From Corynebacterium yonathiae (lineage in GTDB: Bacteria > Actinomycetota > Actinomycetes > Mycobacteriales > Mycobacteriaceae): a DNA stretch of 64,000 nucleotides. A model generated the notes under the pieces. The model was not told the origin of the DNA. It worked only from the letters and a program-made list of their open reading frames with translations, and did not search any database. The stretch covers positions 84,392 to 148,391 of the forward strand of contig NZ_JAKOPM010000004.1 in assembly GCF_022288805.1 (NCBI RefSeq), in the 5' to 3' direction. Made by a program: the position numbers and the translations under genes. Positions 52,001 to 60,114 of this stretch are shown in pieces (position 1 is the stretch's first letter; every line of letters starts with the position of its first letter).

Positions 52001-52186
52001 GAGGGCAAGATTCTCATAGCCTCGCGCTTTAACAAGAAGAACGAAGTCGGTACAGCGAGCGCTTATACCTTTTTAGGCGCTGTCGATTACGTGTCCCACC
52101 ATGGGGAAAAGCCGATCCAATTCGAATGGAAACTCCAACGGGCAATGCCCAAGGCCCTCTACGCTGCGGGAAGAACGGTGGCCTAG
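49064..52186 (+). CDS. PLD-nuclease/SF2 helicase/DUF3427 protein
   Basis: 1040 residues from ATG 49064. Residues about 130-280 are a PLD-type phosphodiesterase with a HxK motif (H216, K218 in RLHAKAWLF) and IGSSNLSRSAL. Residues about 315-660 form an SF2 helicase: AATGTGKTVVAALD near residue 348, VIIDEFHHAQ (D440 to H443), GLTATPERGD, then QLGRGLRLSPGKDSCV. The last 300 residues are the DUF3427 region. The protein probably cuts DNA and moves along it; families with this layout occur in defence and repair loci. It is visibly more A+T-rich than its neighbours, which suggests transfer. The start lacks a ribosome site. Confidence 0.9.
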   Translation: MSINPDSSLPFGAYETPITTRIRERMEETLTQHPAAGFGIGRSSDQEAHGRYTSAVAQHIGSLLENRLRGLKSPEDRVALINNIAHLLGDDEGIDSEELLYAVYNSGVADPPLLPDVSLTKSALFTNTLGESSLTSEIEREIKTADSVDLLCAFIKNSGISVLDRQLEYLRDNKIPFRLLTSTYCGASDAAALERLVEKYQADVKICYEHKSTRLHAKAWLFRRKSGFDTAFIGSSNLSRSALVDGWEWNVRGSNTATPEVIDKFIKTFDSYWHDSHFKTFDPSSDMERLEQSLRIAKGGESSGALRQLELSGLEVTPYPYQEEMLEALRSEREIKDRHRNLLVAATGTGKTVVAALDYRNLCEQWKRRPRLLFVAHRKEILHQARRTFREVLKEADFGELLVDGAEPHRWDFVFASVQSLSTTRLQKLDPERFDVVIIDEFHHAQAPTYNALLDHFQPRELLGLTATPERGDGENVQKYFDYRVAHELRLWDALRLQLLVPMHYYGIADGTNLSSLTWNRGKKDYSSRELSEFYIKAGEKRTRFIINELSRRIFDLSEMKAIGFCVTIAHAKYMATQFQQFGIPARAVTNELSAAERAQAIRDLETGEVKVLFSVDIFNEGVDIPAVNTLLLLRPTQSPVVFLQQLGRGLRLSPGKDSCVIFDFIGQQHAEFDFERKFHSLTRKRGKRLTEEIEQGFPTTPPGSHIQLDQTTTEQVLRNVKKISRNSLRKVRALLSEIRTTDLKKFLEEANLQLEDIYRPSKYSWTRLLREEGLIQQTASENETFLLNRIRVFLHVNDPHRIDAYLRILSTPDLCYADMVPSDQAFTRMLVLGFWANSNSPHPGSYDKALTILRQHPQITWELQQVMQLCSDSSRIIPQHSETSVLETHADYSLAELIGALETGSLAQLVNLPREGVKYFPDINTDLFLVTFQKDEQVSASTNYRDYPISPDLLHWESQSTTTLKSKAAERYIGHQNREGKILIASRFNKKNEVGTASAYTFLGAVDYVSHHGEKPIQFEWKLQRAMPKALYAAGRTVA

Positions 52187-52278
52187 AGGGTCGAGCAAAA
52201 ATCAAACTCTCGTTTTCCTGATAGAAAAGCACCACTCTCCCTATAGTGATTAGAAACACAATTAGTCGAGAGGGTGCT

Positions 52279-53556
52279 ATGAGCCAGACCAGTGAATCAA
52301 GTTCTGCAAGGCACGACACCGAAACAACCGACCAGGCCAGAGTGAAATGGACCTTAGTCGGTCCGGGATTAGTGGCCGCAGCAACAGGTGTCGGCGCAGC
52401 TGACCTAGTTGCCACCATGATTGCCGGCCAACGTTTTGGCTATGCGCTCCTGTGGGCGGTCATTATCGGTACGGTTATGAAGATCGTGCTGGTCGAAGGC
52501 GTCGGACGGTATAGCCTTGCCACCGGAAACACAATGTTCCACGGCTGGCGTGAGTTAGGCCGGTGGACTTCTTGGCATTTCGTCCCCTATATCGTTATTT
52601 GGGGTCTCGTCTACGGTGCTGCGTCGATGTCCGGAGCGGGTCTCGCGCTCAGCGCTCTCTTCCCGGGAACCAGCCTTGAGATGTGGGCAATTGTTTCCGG
52701 AATAGCTTGTTTTGCCCTGACCTGGCTTGGCCAGTACCAGCTTTTTGAGAAACTATCGGCCATCTTGGTCGGGATTATGTTTGTCACTGTAGTGGGCATC
52801 GCCGCCATTACTGCCCCTAACCTTCCCGAAGTAATTGCAGGTTTAGTACCACGGATTCCGGATGGATCCTTCGTCTATGTACTATCCATCGCCGGCGGAG
52901 TCGGCGGAACAATTACGCTTGCCGCCTACGGCTACTGGCTGCGTGAAAAGGAATGGTACACGCCAAAATGGATGAAGGTTATGCGCATGGATAATGCAGT
53001 AGCCTACGCCGTTACCGGTATTTTTGTTCTAGCTACACTGGCCCTCGGCGCCGAGCTTCTCTACAGCGCAAACGTCGCCGTATCCGATAACGACCAGGGA
53101 CTCGTTGATATGTCAGATGTCCTCGCGGAACGCTACGGAACTTTCATATCCAAATTGTTCATAGTCGGGTTCTTTTCTGCCGCGTTCTCTTCCTGCCTTG
53201 GAGTGTGGAACGGTGTGTCTCTTATGTTCGCTGACTACATTGGCCACCTCAAAAAGATTCCGCAAGACGATCCCCGAACGAGTACGGGTGGAAAATACTA
53301 CCGAGCGTATCTCATCTGGCTGACCTTTCCGCCAATGTTGCTACTTCTCCTTGGTAAGCCGACTGGGCTCATCATCGCCTACGGAGTCCTTGGTGCCCTT
53401 TTCATGCCTTTCTTAGGCCTTACTCTGTTGGTCCTGTTAAATACCAAGCACACTCCAAAGCAATGGAGAAATGGCTGGTTCGTCAACACCTTGATGGCGA
53501 TTATCTCCGCCGCCTTCGTTTATCTATGTGTCTCCCAGGTGGCTGAAGTTTTCTAG
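52279..53556 (+). CDS. Nramp-superfamily transporter, divergent metal site
   Basis: 425 residues from ATG 52279, with GAGAGGG upstream; an in-frame start at 52246 is possible. Eleven helices follow the Nramp plan. The first helix reads VGPGLVAAATGVGAADLVAT, where classical Nramp proteins have DPGN, and the sixth reads SIAGGVGGTITLAAYGYW in place of the usual MPH motif. The manganese/iron ligands are therefore missing and the substrate is probably different, as in Nramp-related magnesium carriers or other unassigned groups. The A+T content resembles the PLD-helicase gene upstream more than the genes downstream. Confidence 0.85.
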   Translation: MSQTSESSSARHDTETTDQARVKWTLVGPGLVAAATGVGAADLVATMIAGQRFGYALLWAVIIGTVMKIVLVEGVGRYSLATGNTMFHGWRELGRWTSWHFVPYIVIWGLVYGAASMSGAGLALSALFPGTSLEMWAIVSGIACFALTWLGQYQLFEKLSAILVGIMFVTVVGIAAITAPNLPEVIAGLVPRIPDGSFVYVLSIAGGVGGTITLAAYGYWLREKEWYTPKWMKVMRMDNAVAYAVTGIFVLATLALGAELLYSANVAVSDNDQGLVDMSDVLAERYGTFISKLFIVGFFSAAFSSCLGVWNGVSLMFADYIGHLKKIPQDDPRTSTGGKYYRAYLIWLTFPPMLLLLLGKPTGLIIAYGVLGALFMPFLGLTLLVLLNTKHTPKQWRNGWFVNTLMAIISAAFVYLCVSQVAEVF

Positions 53557-53571
53557 CCGAAACACAAATTC

Positions 53572-54813
53572 CTACTTCCCCTGCGGCACCCGCTCCGGCT
53601 TATTCCCTACCTCAGCATGCGGGTCGCGGCCGAATGACCAGGCAATGATGCCGATGAAGGCAATGGCACCGCAAACGGTGAAGGCGAGGGGGAAGCCGGA
53701 GGCGTCGGCAAGCAGGCCGATGAGCATGGGGCCTAGGATTTGGCCGAAGTCTCCTGCCATCTGGAAGGTGGAAAGGACCTTGCCACCGGAGCGGTCATTG
53801 CCCACAATATCGGCCACGGCTGCCTGTTGGGAGGGGTTGATAAGTCCAGAAGACGCGCCGGCAAAGGCGGAAATCAGCAGCAAGAACCACACGCTAGTAG
53901 CCATGCCCATGAGCACCATGAAGATGGCCGAGCCGACAAGGCCGATGAGGATGAGCGGCTTGCGTCCGTGAATATCGGACCACTTGCCGGAAAATTGCAG
54001 GACGATGGCGTTACCGGCGGCAAAGACCGCAAGTGCGAGGCCGGATGCGGCCGCGCCATTATGGAAGATGGAAGCGGCAAAAAGGGGCAGCACAGATACC
54101 CGCACACCCATGTTGATCCAGCTGTGCGCAAAGTTGGAGGTCAAAACCGCACGGTAGGCGGTATCGTTCCAAGCTTCATGCAGACGCATTGGCGGCAGCT
54201 TCTGCTGGCTTGCCTGCGTGTGATTAACGCGGGGCATTTGCCACCACACAACCAACGCGGCAAGTGCTACACCCACGCCATAGATAAAAAATGGCCACCG
54301 AAAGCCCAAAAAGGACAAACCAGCACCGAGCACCGGGCCCGCAACATTGCCAAGAAGGAAGGCTGTGGCATAGGTGGCAGAGCATTTGCCGCGAATCGTC
54401 GGTGGCGACATGCGCACGATAAGCCCCATGGCAGAGACTGTAAACATGGTTGAGCCGATACCGGCTACAGCGCGCAGAGCCACGATATGCCAGTAGCTTT
54501 GGGCGATAGAGACGAGGCCCGTGGTGACCGCGACGGTCATGAGCCCAATGAGATAGACGCGGCGCGAGCCGACGCGATCCACCAACGAGCCGGACATTGG
54601 CGCGAAGATAAGGCGCGAGGCAGCAAAGATGGAAACCACTAGGCCGGCAGCGGCCATGGAGACATCGAAGCTCACCACGAATTGCGGCAAGAGCGGGGCG
54701 ATGAGGCCATAGCCCAAAGCGATAATGAAGGCGGCGGTGACCATGACCCAGATTTCGCGCGGGATTTTGGGCGCTTCCTCGCGTTCTGCTTCCCCACTGT
54801 GTGTATTCATCAT
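53572..54813 (-). CDS. MFS transporter, drug-efflux type
   Basis: 413 residues with twelve helices. Motif A is GSLVDRVGSRRVYLIG near residue 75, repeated in weaker form as GKWSDIHGRKPLILIG in the second half, and motif C-like GNVAGPVLGAGLSFLG lies near residue 155. Such proteins export drugs or other small molecules with proton exchange. It starts at ATG 54813; 106 bp separate it from the divergent gene at 54920. It converges on the Nramp-type gene with a 15-nt gap. Confidence 0.9.
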   Translation of the reverse strand: MMNTHSGEAEREEAPKIPREIWVMVTAAFIIALGYGLIAPLLPQFVVSFDVSMAAAGLVVSIFAASRLIFAPMSGSLVDRVGSRRVYLIGLMTVAVTTGLVSIAQSYWHIVALRAVAGIGSTMFTVSAMGLIVRMSPPTIRGKCSATYATAFLLGNVAGPVLGAGLSFLGFRWPFFIYGVGVALAALVVWWQMPRVNHTQASQQKLPPMRLHEAWNDTAYRAVLTSNFAHSWINMGVRVSVLPLFAASIFHNGAAASGLALAVFAAGNAIVLQFSGKWSDIHGRKPLILIGLVGSAIFMVLMGMATSVWFLLLISAFAGASSGLINPSQQAAVADIVGNDRSGGKVLSTFQMAGDFGQILGPMLIGLLADASGFPLAFTVCGAIAFIGIIAWSFGRDPHAEVGNKPERVPQGK

Positions 54814-54919
54814 ATCGGCTGCAACTCTAATCCTTGCGGTGGTGGAAAGCCATTTCCGAAAGCATTTCGAATATTTGTTCTATTGTCGTGGGGTCGTGTC
54901 CAGACTGAGTTCTAGTGTG

Positions 54920-55444
54920 ATGGCCATGCACAACGTACAAAAGAAGTTTCCCCGTTCCACTGCCATGAACCTGCCACAGTCCGCAACCGAGATTGCTGCG
55001 GACTTGCTCTACCACGAATATGACACCATCAATTCGATCGCAGCCATCATGCACCACCCGCGCTCCCTGGCGCGCCCGACTCCCACTTGGCGCCCACCGA
55101 TAAAGCAACTGCCGACCCCCGCTGGTGGGCCAAGCGGAGAGTACTGCATGAGCATTACCCGCCACCGCGTAGGAAAACGCGTAAAGGCTCGGGTACGCGG
55201 TTTTGGTCAAGACCGAATTCCCGCGTACCTCATCACCATCCGTATTACCGAGAATTTTGGCCAGCCGGTGGAACCTGCCGTGGCCGAAGGCTGGGTGCGC
55301 ACGCTCGTGCCCGCAGATTTGGTCAGCGCAGTCCACGAGGTCTCCCGTGGCCCGAACGCCACCTACGTGTGGCTCGTCGATAGTTCTTATCAGCCAGTCC
55401 ATTCCCCCGAGTCACTCTTCGCTGGCTTTAGCCAAGCCGCCTAG
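54920..55444 (+). CDS. Hypothetical protein, conserved-looking
   Basis: 174 residues from ATG 54920 (MAMHNVQKKFPRST); the frame is open to 54725 but that part lies inside the divergent MFS gene. A helical N-terminus (LPQSATEIAADLLYHEYDTI) is followed by a proline-rich linker (PTPTWRPPIKQLPTP) and a beta-rich C-terminal half (RVGKRVKARVRGFGQDRIPA). No known domain is evident. Its end overlaps the convergent gene by 17 nt. The start is uncertain, and ATG 54926 is as good. Confidence 0.65.
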   Translation: MAMHNVQKKFPRSTAMNLPQSATEIAADLLYHEYDTINSIAAIMHHPRSLARPTPTWRPPIKQLPTPAGGPSGEYCMSITRHRVGKRVKARVRGFGQDRIPAYLITIRITENFGQPVEPAVAEGWVRTLVPADLVSAVHEVSRGPNATYVWLVDSSYQPVHSPESLFAGFSQAA

Positions 55445-56282
55445 GCGGTCGCGCGCTGTTTCGTTGACTGCGCAGCGTGTCTGGCCCTGCATGCGGGTCA
55501 GGCGCGTGGAGCACCTTCCTCATCACCTCGTGGTTGAAGGTCACCGTGTAGTGCCGGGCGATTGCCTTTGGCATAAAGCGCAGGACCAGGCAGGCGATGA
55601 GGACGGTAAAGACCTTATCTAGAATGTCCGAGGTAAGGCCCTGCAAGATGATGGCCAAGCGCTCGTCTTGGAAAATCATCTCGTAGAACTTAGTGAGGTT
55701 TTGTAGCCCTTTGCGCGGTCGTCCGTTGAAGGAAAAGATGAGCACGTACACGCTCATGACGCCGGATCCGATGCCCATTCCGAGGCCGGAGAAAATGATC
55801 CATGACAGCTTGTTGAATACTCCGCGGCGCGCCAGAATGCCTACGGCAGCGCCGATAAAGATCCCCACGGGCGCAAAGGCGAGATCATAGGCAAAGTACA
55901 CTCCGCCCCATACGGTGGTGGTAAGCCCCGTGGCCATGCCCAGCACGGGACCGGCGATGATGGCGACGATGGCGGTGCCCACGGTGTCGAAGAACATCGG
56001 CACCTGCGAGCGCACCGTCAACGAGCCCAACAGCAGGTTGATGGAGGCACCGAAGATGGGATACAGGAGGATGCAGTTAGGCACCAACCCATACTGCGAG
56101 GTATATAGCAGCACCGCGGCCACCAGAAGGAGGACCCAGACGCTGGCGGTCAGGTAGGACTCGAAAGTCACATTTACCGTGGAGTACACCCCAAGGACGG
56201 TACAAAACCACGCGGCGAGCGAGAGTGCCACGGCTACTACAACAAGGACGTAGCGCCACGTGGTGTCGCGGGTCATCGCCAA
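55428..56282 (-). CDS. ECF transporter S-component-like membrane protein
   Basis: 284 residues with six or seven helices. TAIVAIIAGPVLGMATGLTT and APVGIFIGAAVGILARRGVF are typical of the substrate-binding S component of ECF transporters, which capture vitamins or related compounds and share an energising module encoded elsewhere. No ECF ATPase lies in the window. A basic C-terminal tail of about 50 residues is unusual. The gene is preceded by a structured leader (56306-56346) and a GAGGAGGAG ribosome site. Confidence 0.75.
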   Translation of the reverse strand: MAMTRDTTWRYVLVVVAVALSLAAWFCTVLGVYSTVNVTFESYLTASVWVLLLVAAVLLYTSQYGLVPNCILLYPIFGASINLLLGSLTVRSQVPMFFDTVGTAIVAIIAGPVLGMATGLTTTVWGGVYFAYDLAFAPVGIFIGAAVGILARRGVFNKLSWIIFSGLGMGIGSGVMSVYVLIFSFNGRPRKGLQNLTKFYEMIFQDERLAIILQGLTSDILDKVFTVLIACLVLRFMPKAIARHYTVTFNHEVMRKVLHAPDPHAGPDTLRSQRNSARPPRRLG

Positions 56283-56305
56283 GGTCTCCTCCTCACGAGG
56301 TCTGG

Positions 56306-56346
56306 TTTAGGGCGGATTCCCAGCTGCAAGCTGGGATTGTCCTAAA
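56306..56346 (-). promoter_or_regulatory. Two-part stem in the leader of the ECF-S-like gene
   Basis: On the minus strand TTTAGG (56341-56346) pairs with CCTAAA (56306-56311), enclosing an internal loop and a perfect 8-bp stem TCCCAGCT/AGCTGGGA (56318-56336) with a 3-nt loop. The structure ends about 12 nt before the ribosome site of the 56282 start. It could be a small regulatory RNA element that senses the transporter substrate, but it matches no riboswitch class I know. Confidence 0.45.
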
Positions 56347-56403
56347 GCCTAATTGGCGGCGCGCGAAAGTAGCAACACAAAAGGGCCCCTAAAACGGGAA
56401 AGG

Positions 56404-56434
56404 CCCAGCCCGCCGTTGGGAGCGGCGGGCTGGG
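56404..56434 (-). terminator. Strong terminator after the acidic-protein gene
   Basis: CCCAGCCCGCC (56404-56414) pairs perfectly with GGCGGGCTGGG (56424-56434). On the minus strand CCTTTCCCGTTTT follows. It lies 18 nt past the stop of 56453-57301 and precedes the ECF-S leader. Confidence 0.88.
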
Positions 56435-56452
56435 TTATGGGGAAGGCCGGGA

Positions 56453-57301
56453 CTATTTTTCGTCAGCTTCGGGGGCGTCGGATTCGTCGTTCAGGTCGGC
56501 ATCGTCACCGTCCAGGTAATCCTCGTCCTCGTCATCATCATCCTCGCCGAAGATATCGTAAACATCGGGTTCTTCGTAATCTTCGTCATCAAAGGAGACG
56601 AGCTGTGCTTCCCAGTCCAGGGCTTGCTCGGAAACAAGGCCTAGAACATCAAAGAGGCGATCGAAGTCGGTATAGGTGCCAAGCTCGAGGGCCTCGGCGG
56701 GAACCTCCACGATGGGAACATCATCAAACTCGGCGTTATCAAAGAGGGCAAGGCGGTCAGCCTCATCGAGGTCCTCATCCTCTTCATCTACTTCCCAAGC
56801 GAGGGAGACTGCTTCGTCTTCCATGTCATCCAGATCATCTTCGTCGAAGTCGAAGGCGAGGAAGCGGACGATGGCAGACGGGACGCCGTCGATGGTTTCC
56901 ACGAGTACACGCAGCTCTGAATCGTTAGCCACCTCAGCCACGACGAGGTGCGGGTTGAGCTCATCTTGGGCAAATTCTAGTTCCGCGATGCGCTCATCAG
57001 TACCCTCCAGCAGGTCGCGCAGAACGGTGACCACCTGGTCGGTAGCGATGTGGCGAGACACCGCCTCCACGGCGTCATCAACCGAGAAAGCGACGGAGAC
57101 AAGAACTGCCTCAAATTCTTCGTCATCTTCATCAACGTCCGCCGCGGCAATGTAGACGTTTGCTGCGGGAAGAAGCGGATCGATTTCAATAAATTGGATT
57201 TCCAGATCAGAGGTGATTGGAACGAACATGACGTCATCATTGACGCGGGACTCGATGCCCTCGGCATCCAATGCAGAAGCAATATCTTCGAAAAAGCTCA
57301 T
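56453..57301 (-). CDS. Very acidic protein, unknown
   Basis: 282 residues, rich in Asp and Glu throughout and ending in an almost purely acidic, unfolded tail (about the last 40 residues). Two globular parts seem to repeat: residues about 1-100 (SFFEDIASALDAEGIESRVN) and about 110-240 (VAEVANDSELRVLVETIDG), each a mixed alpha-beta module, in a layout like YbjN-type sensory domains. I cannot name the family. It stands alone with its own terminator. The acid tail could bind metal or mimic DNA; both are guesses. Confidence 0.8.
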   Translation of the reverse strand: MSFFEDIASALDAEGIESRVNDDVMFVPITSDLEIQFIEIDPLLPAANVYIAAADVDEDDEEFEAVLVSVAFSVDDAVEAVSRHIATDQVVTVLRDLLEGTDERIAELEFAQDELNPHLVVAEVANDSELRVLVETIDGVPSAIVRFLAFDFDEDDLDDMEDEAVSLAWEVDEEDEDLDEADRLALFDNAEFDDVPIVEVPAEALELGTYTDFDRLFDVLGLVSEQALDWEAQLVSFDDEDYEEPDVYDIFGEDDDDEDEDYLDGDDADLNDESDAPEADEK

Positions 57302-57382
57302 GGTGGTTTAAAATCCATCCTTCGGAAGCAGAGGTTCCCACGGTAGGCAAGGCGCCGCCCGCGGTCACTGTGGAGTCTACCG

Positions 57383-59086
57383 TTAATCCCACCCGGATGG
57401 TTGAAAGCCCAAAGATCTCACCAGCTCTGGGCGCCCACTTCCCCACTCCAACATGTGATATCCCTCCCAGGCTTGGCGCTTGAGCTCGTGCGGGGCGTTT
57501 TCAATATAGGCCTCCGCATCGAAGATCATGGTGGCGCGCTGCTTGGGCCCATAGCGCGGCCAGCTCTTTTCTGGGCGGCCGCCATGAATGAAGGCGGACC
57601 AGTGGTGCTGCATGGTGGCGGTGAGTTCTTCCATCTCCGCACGCGAGCCCCAATTGGTAAGGAAGGACGCGCGCGAGGAATAGGGATCGCCGAAGACGTT
57701 GCCCAGCTCCATCGAGTGCATTGCGCCAAGGCCCAGCCACTTGAGCACGGCAGAAGCGAAGTCAAAGCGATACATCCACGTTGGTGCCACCTGAGCGTGG
57801 GCGGTGGCGGTACGGGTGGAGGGTGCCCAAAAGAGGGCGTCGGCAAGCAGGTGCGCAAAGTCCTCGCGGGCCACGGCACCATCATATGCGGCAACCACCT
57901 CAGGAGCGTGCTGCGGATCAAAGGACGCCAACAGGCGCAAGGCGGCGCGCTCGCGGGAGCTTTGGCGCTGGAAAAGGAATTTGCCAAAGCTAGCCTCGTC
58001 CGAGTTCGTGCCGATTAACAGCGGAATCTGGTGCTGGTGGCCGTTTTCAAAGGCGGCGATGGGGTGTTCCGGAATGAGCTCATCATCCACCGTGGGCGCG
58101 TAGCAGGAATTAAGGTGAATGAGCTCACCAGCACGCCACATCATGGACTGGCCGGAGCGCACCAGATCGGCAAAATTCTCCTGGCGCAGGTCCTCCACCG
58201 AGGTGCGCCGCGGCAAGGCCATGCGGTGAACCAACTCGCGCGCCCACAGGGTGGATTGAGCCCGAGAATGAATCATGGCAATCGGCGGGGACTGCGCGAT
58301 AGCGCGGTGGAATAAGCCTTCCGCAGCCGGGCTCGTCATTAGAGTCAGGACCGCCGCACCCCCGGCCGATTCGCCCATGAGGGTAACAGCCTCCGGGTCG
58401 CCGCCGAAAGCCGCGATATTATCCCGCACCCACTGCAACGCCAAGATCTGATCGGCGACCGCTGGATTGGCGCTACAGTCCCCACCTAGGCTGCGTAGAT
58501 CCAAATAGCCCAGGGAATTCAGGCGGAAGTTAATAGATACGTAGACCACGTCCATGCGGGTAGCAAGCTCGAAGCCGCGAAGCATAAGCATGTGGGACGA
58601 GCCCATGATGAAGCTGCCGCCGTGCAGGTAGATCACTACCGGAAGCTTTTCCTCGGTGCGCGGGCGCACGATATCTAAGTGCAAGCAATCCTCGGAGCCG
58701 ATAATGCGGTCGGTCCAGGAATACGTGGGCTGCGGGGCCGGCGGACCAAATTGGCTGCAATCACGCACACCCTCCCAGGCCGGGGCAGGTTGCGGGGCGC
58801 GGAAGCGGTTGTCCCCCGCGGTGGTATCTCCAAACGGGATTCCACGCCACGTCAGCACCGGGCCGGCGCTAATGGGACGATCGGTGCGCAAATCCTCTTC
58901 GATAACACCGCGCACCCAACCAGAGGTGGTACGCACGGTCAGCTCATCTGCCAGGGCATTTTGAGCTTCCTCAAAGGCGCGGCGGGCGCGTTCGTGCGCC
59001 TGCTCCGCTTTCAGGCGCGCCGCCGCGGAAGACTCCTCCGGGAAGACATCTCCGGAATCGCGGTAATTCTCGTGCGGCCTAACCAT
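57383..59086 (-). CDS. Type-B carboxylesterase
   Basis: 567 residues from ATG 59086 (MVRPHENYRDSG). After a charged helix (residues about 20-50) comes the esterase fold: GIPFGDTTAGDNRFRAPQP, the oxyanion loop VVIYLHGGSFIMGSS near residue 160, the nucleophile serine in TLMGESAGGAAVL near residue 245, SDEASFGKFLF with the acid, and a histidine in GLGAMHSMELGNVFGDP near residue 465. There is no signal peptide, so it is probably cytoplasmic. It hydrolyses carboxylic esters of unknown nature. GTG and ATG codons upstream to 59146 lack a ribosome site. Confidence 0.9.
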   Translation of the reverse strand: MVRPHENYRDSGDVFPEESSAAARLKAEQAHERARRAFEEAQNALADELTVRTTSGWVRGVIEEDLRTDRPISAGPVLTWRGIPFGDTTAGDNRFRAPQPAPAWEGVRDCSQFGPPAPQPTYSWTDRIIGSEDCLHLDIVRPRTEEKLPVVIYLHGGSFIMGSSHMLMLRGFELATRMDVVYVSINFRLNSLGYLDLRSLGGDCSANPAVADQILALQWVRDNIAAFGGDPEAVTLMGESAGGAAVLTLMTSPAAEGLFHRAIAQSPPIAMIHSRAQSTLWARELVHRMALPRRTSVEDLRQENFADLVRSGQSMMWRAGELIHLNSCYAPTVDDELIPEHPIAAFENGHQHQIPLLIGTNSDEASFGKFLFQRQSSRERAALRLLASFDPQHAPEVVAAYDGAVAREDFAHLLADALFWAPSTRTATAHAQVAPTWMYRFDFASAVLKWLGLGAMHSMELGNVFGDPYSSRASFLTNWGSRAEMEELTATMQHHWSAFIHGGRPEKSWPRYGPKQRATMIFDAEAYIENAPHELKRQAWEGYHMLEWGSGRPELVRSLGFQPSGWD

Positions 59087-59202
59087 ACTCACTAGCTTAG
59101 GTGGCCTGCACGCCCCCGGCGATCTGACTGCGACGCGACGGCACATTAATAGAGCCTTTACTATGCTGGGCTCCGATAAGTTTTAGCGAAGGAGAAGGAC
59201 AC

Positions 59203-59937
59203 ATGGGTTTATTCACTAAAGACAAGAAAAACAACTCGACCAAGGTCGAAACCCTCGATACCTATGACATTGATCCGGAAGATACCAACCGCTTTACCTC
59301 TGCACTGCTCAACTCCCTGGATCGTGCGGTAGCCGTGCAATCTGGGGTCATCAGCAAGTATGTCGAGGGCCTGAAAAAGCGCAATAAGAACGCTCCCCCG
59401 CAGCAGCTGCAGCAGCTCATTGACAAGCACTTCCTCAATATCACCTCCGGCACTGGCGCGGCTGCCGGTGCTTCCGCCGCCATCCCAGGCGTTGGGTTGG
59501 TTACCGGAGCGGCCACCATCGCCGGCGAATCCGTAGTCTTCTTGGAAGCCGCGGCCTGGTATATCTTGGCGTCGTCCTACCTGCGTGGCGATGATATTAA
59601 GTCCCCCGAGCGCCGCCGTGCCCTTGTACTTCTCGTCCTGACCGGCTCCAAGGGCTCTGCATTGGTCGATACCTTTGTGGGCGATCTCAATAGCGTATCC
59701 GGCATGCGCTCGGCAGCTACCCTGTCGCGTTTCTCCGGACCGACACTTTCTGGCATCAACGGGCGATTGACCAAGCTTTTTACCAAGCAAGTCACCAAAC
59801 GCTTGAAGTGGGCGTGGGTAAGCAAGCTCATGCCCATGGGCATCGGTGCGATGCTAGGCACCACCGCCAACCGCAAGCTGGCCAAGCAGGTTATCGAGCA
59901 CGCCAGCGAGCAGCTTTCGCCGCTCACCCAAGCCTAG
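59203..59937 (+). CDS. EcsC-like protein
   Basis: 244 residues from ATG 59203 with a strong GAAGGAGAAGGA site. The glycine- and alanine-rich centre (GTGAAAGASAAIPGVGLVTG, then AATIAGESVVFLEAAAWYIL) and the following helices resemble EcsC-family proteins, whose function is unknown. It may associate with the membrane. It precedes odhA, but 177 bp and a separate promoter region lie between. Confidence 0.7.
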   Translation: MGLFTKDKKNNSTKVETLDTYDIDPEDTNRFTSALLNSLDRAVAVQSGVISKYVEGLKKRNKNAPPQQLQQLIDKHFLNITSGTGAAAGASAAIPGVGLVTGAATIAGESVVFLEAAAWYILASSYLRGDDIKSPERRRALVLLVLTGSKGSALVDTFVGDLNSVSGMRSAATLSRFSGPTLSGINGRLTKLFTKQVTKRLKWAWVSKLMPMGIGAMLGTTANRKLAKQVIEHASEQLSPLTQA

Positions 59938-60114
59938 GGGTAGCCAGGAACCTTCAAGTGGGGCCTTTGATACCCCTGACATAGTGAGTTTCGGGGTATG
60001 GCCCGTATCATGTAGGAAGACTCTTTGGCGGGTGACGTATGCGCTCGTACAAAGGCCGCACTAAAGTCGAATAAACGACCATTTTAAAGCAGAGAAATGA
60101 GGCGAATACCTGCC
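59938..60114 (+). promoter_or_regulatory. Upstream region of odhA
   Basis: 177 bp without a gene. It must contain the odhA promoter; I see GTATCATGTAGGAAG near 60008-60022 as a possible -10 area and no clear operator. A possible upstream start for odhA (ATG 60097) lies at its end. Confidence 0.4.

Noticed and set aside
56676..57155. Serine-rich plus-strand reading frame
   Set aside because: It is the reverse complement of the Asp/Glu codons of the acidic protein; the low-complexity serine run is a by-product.
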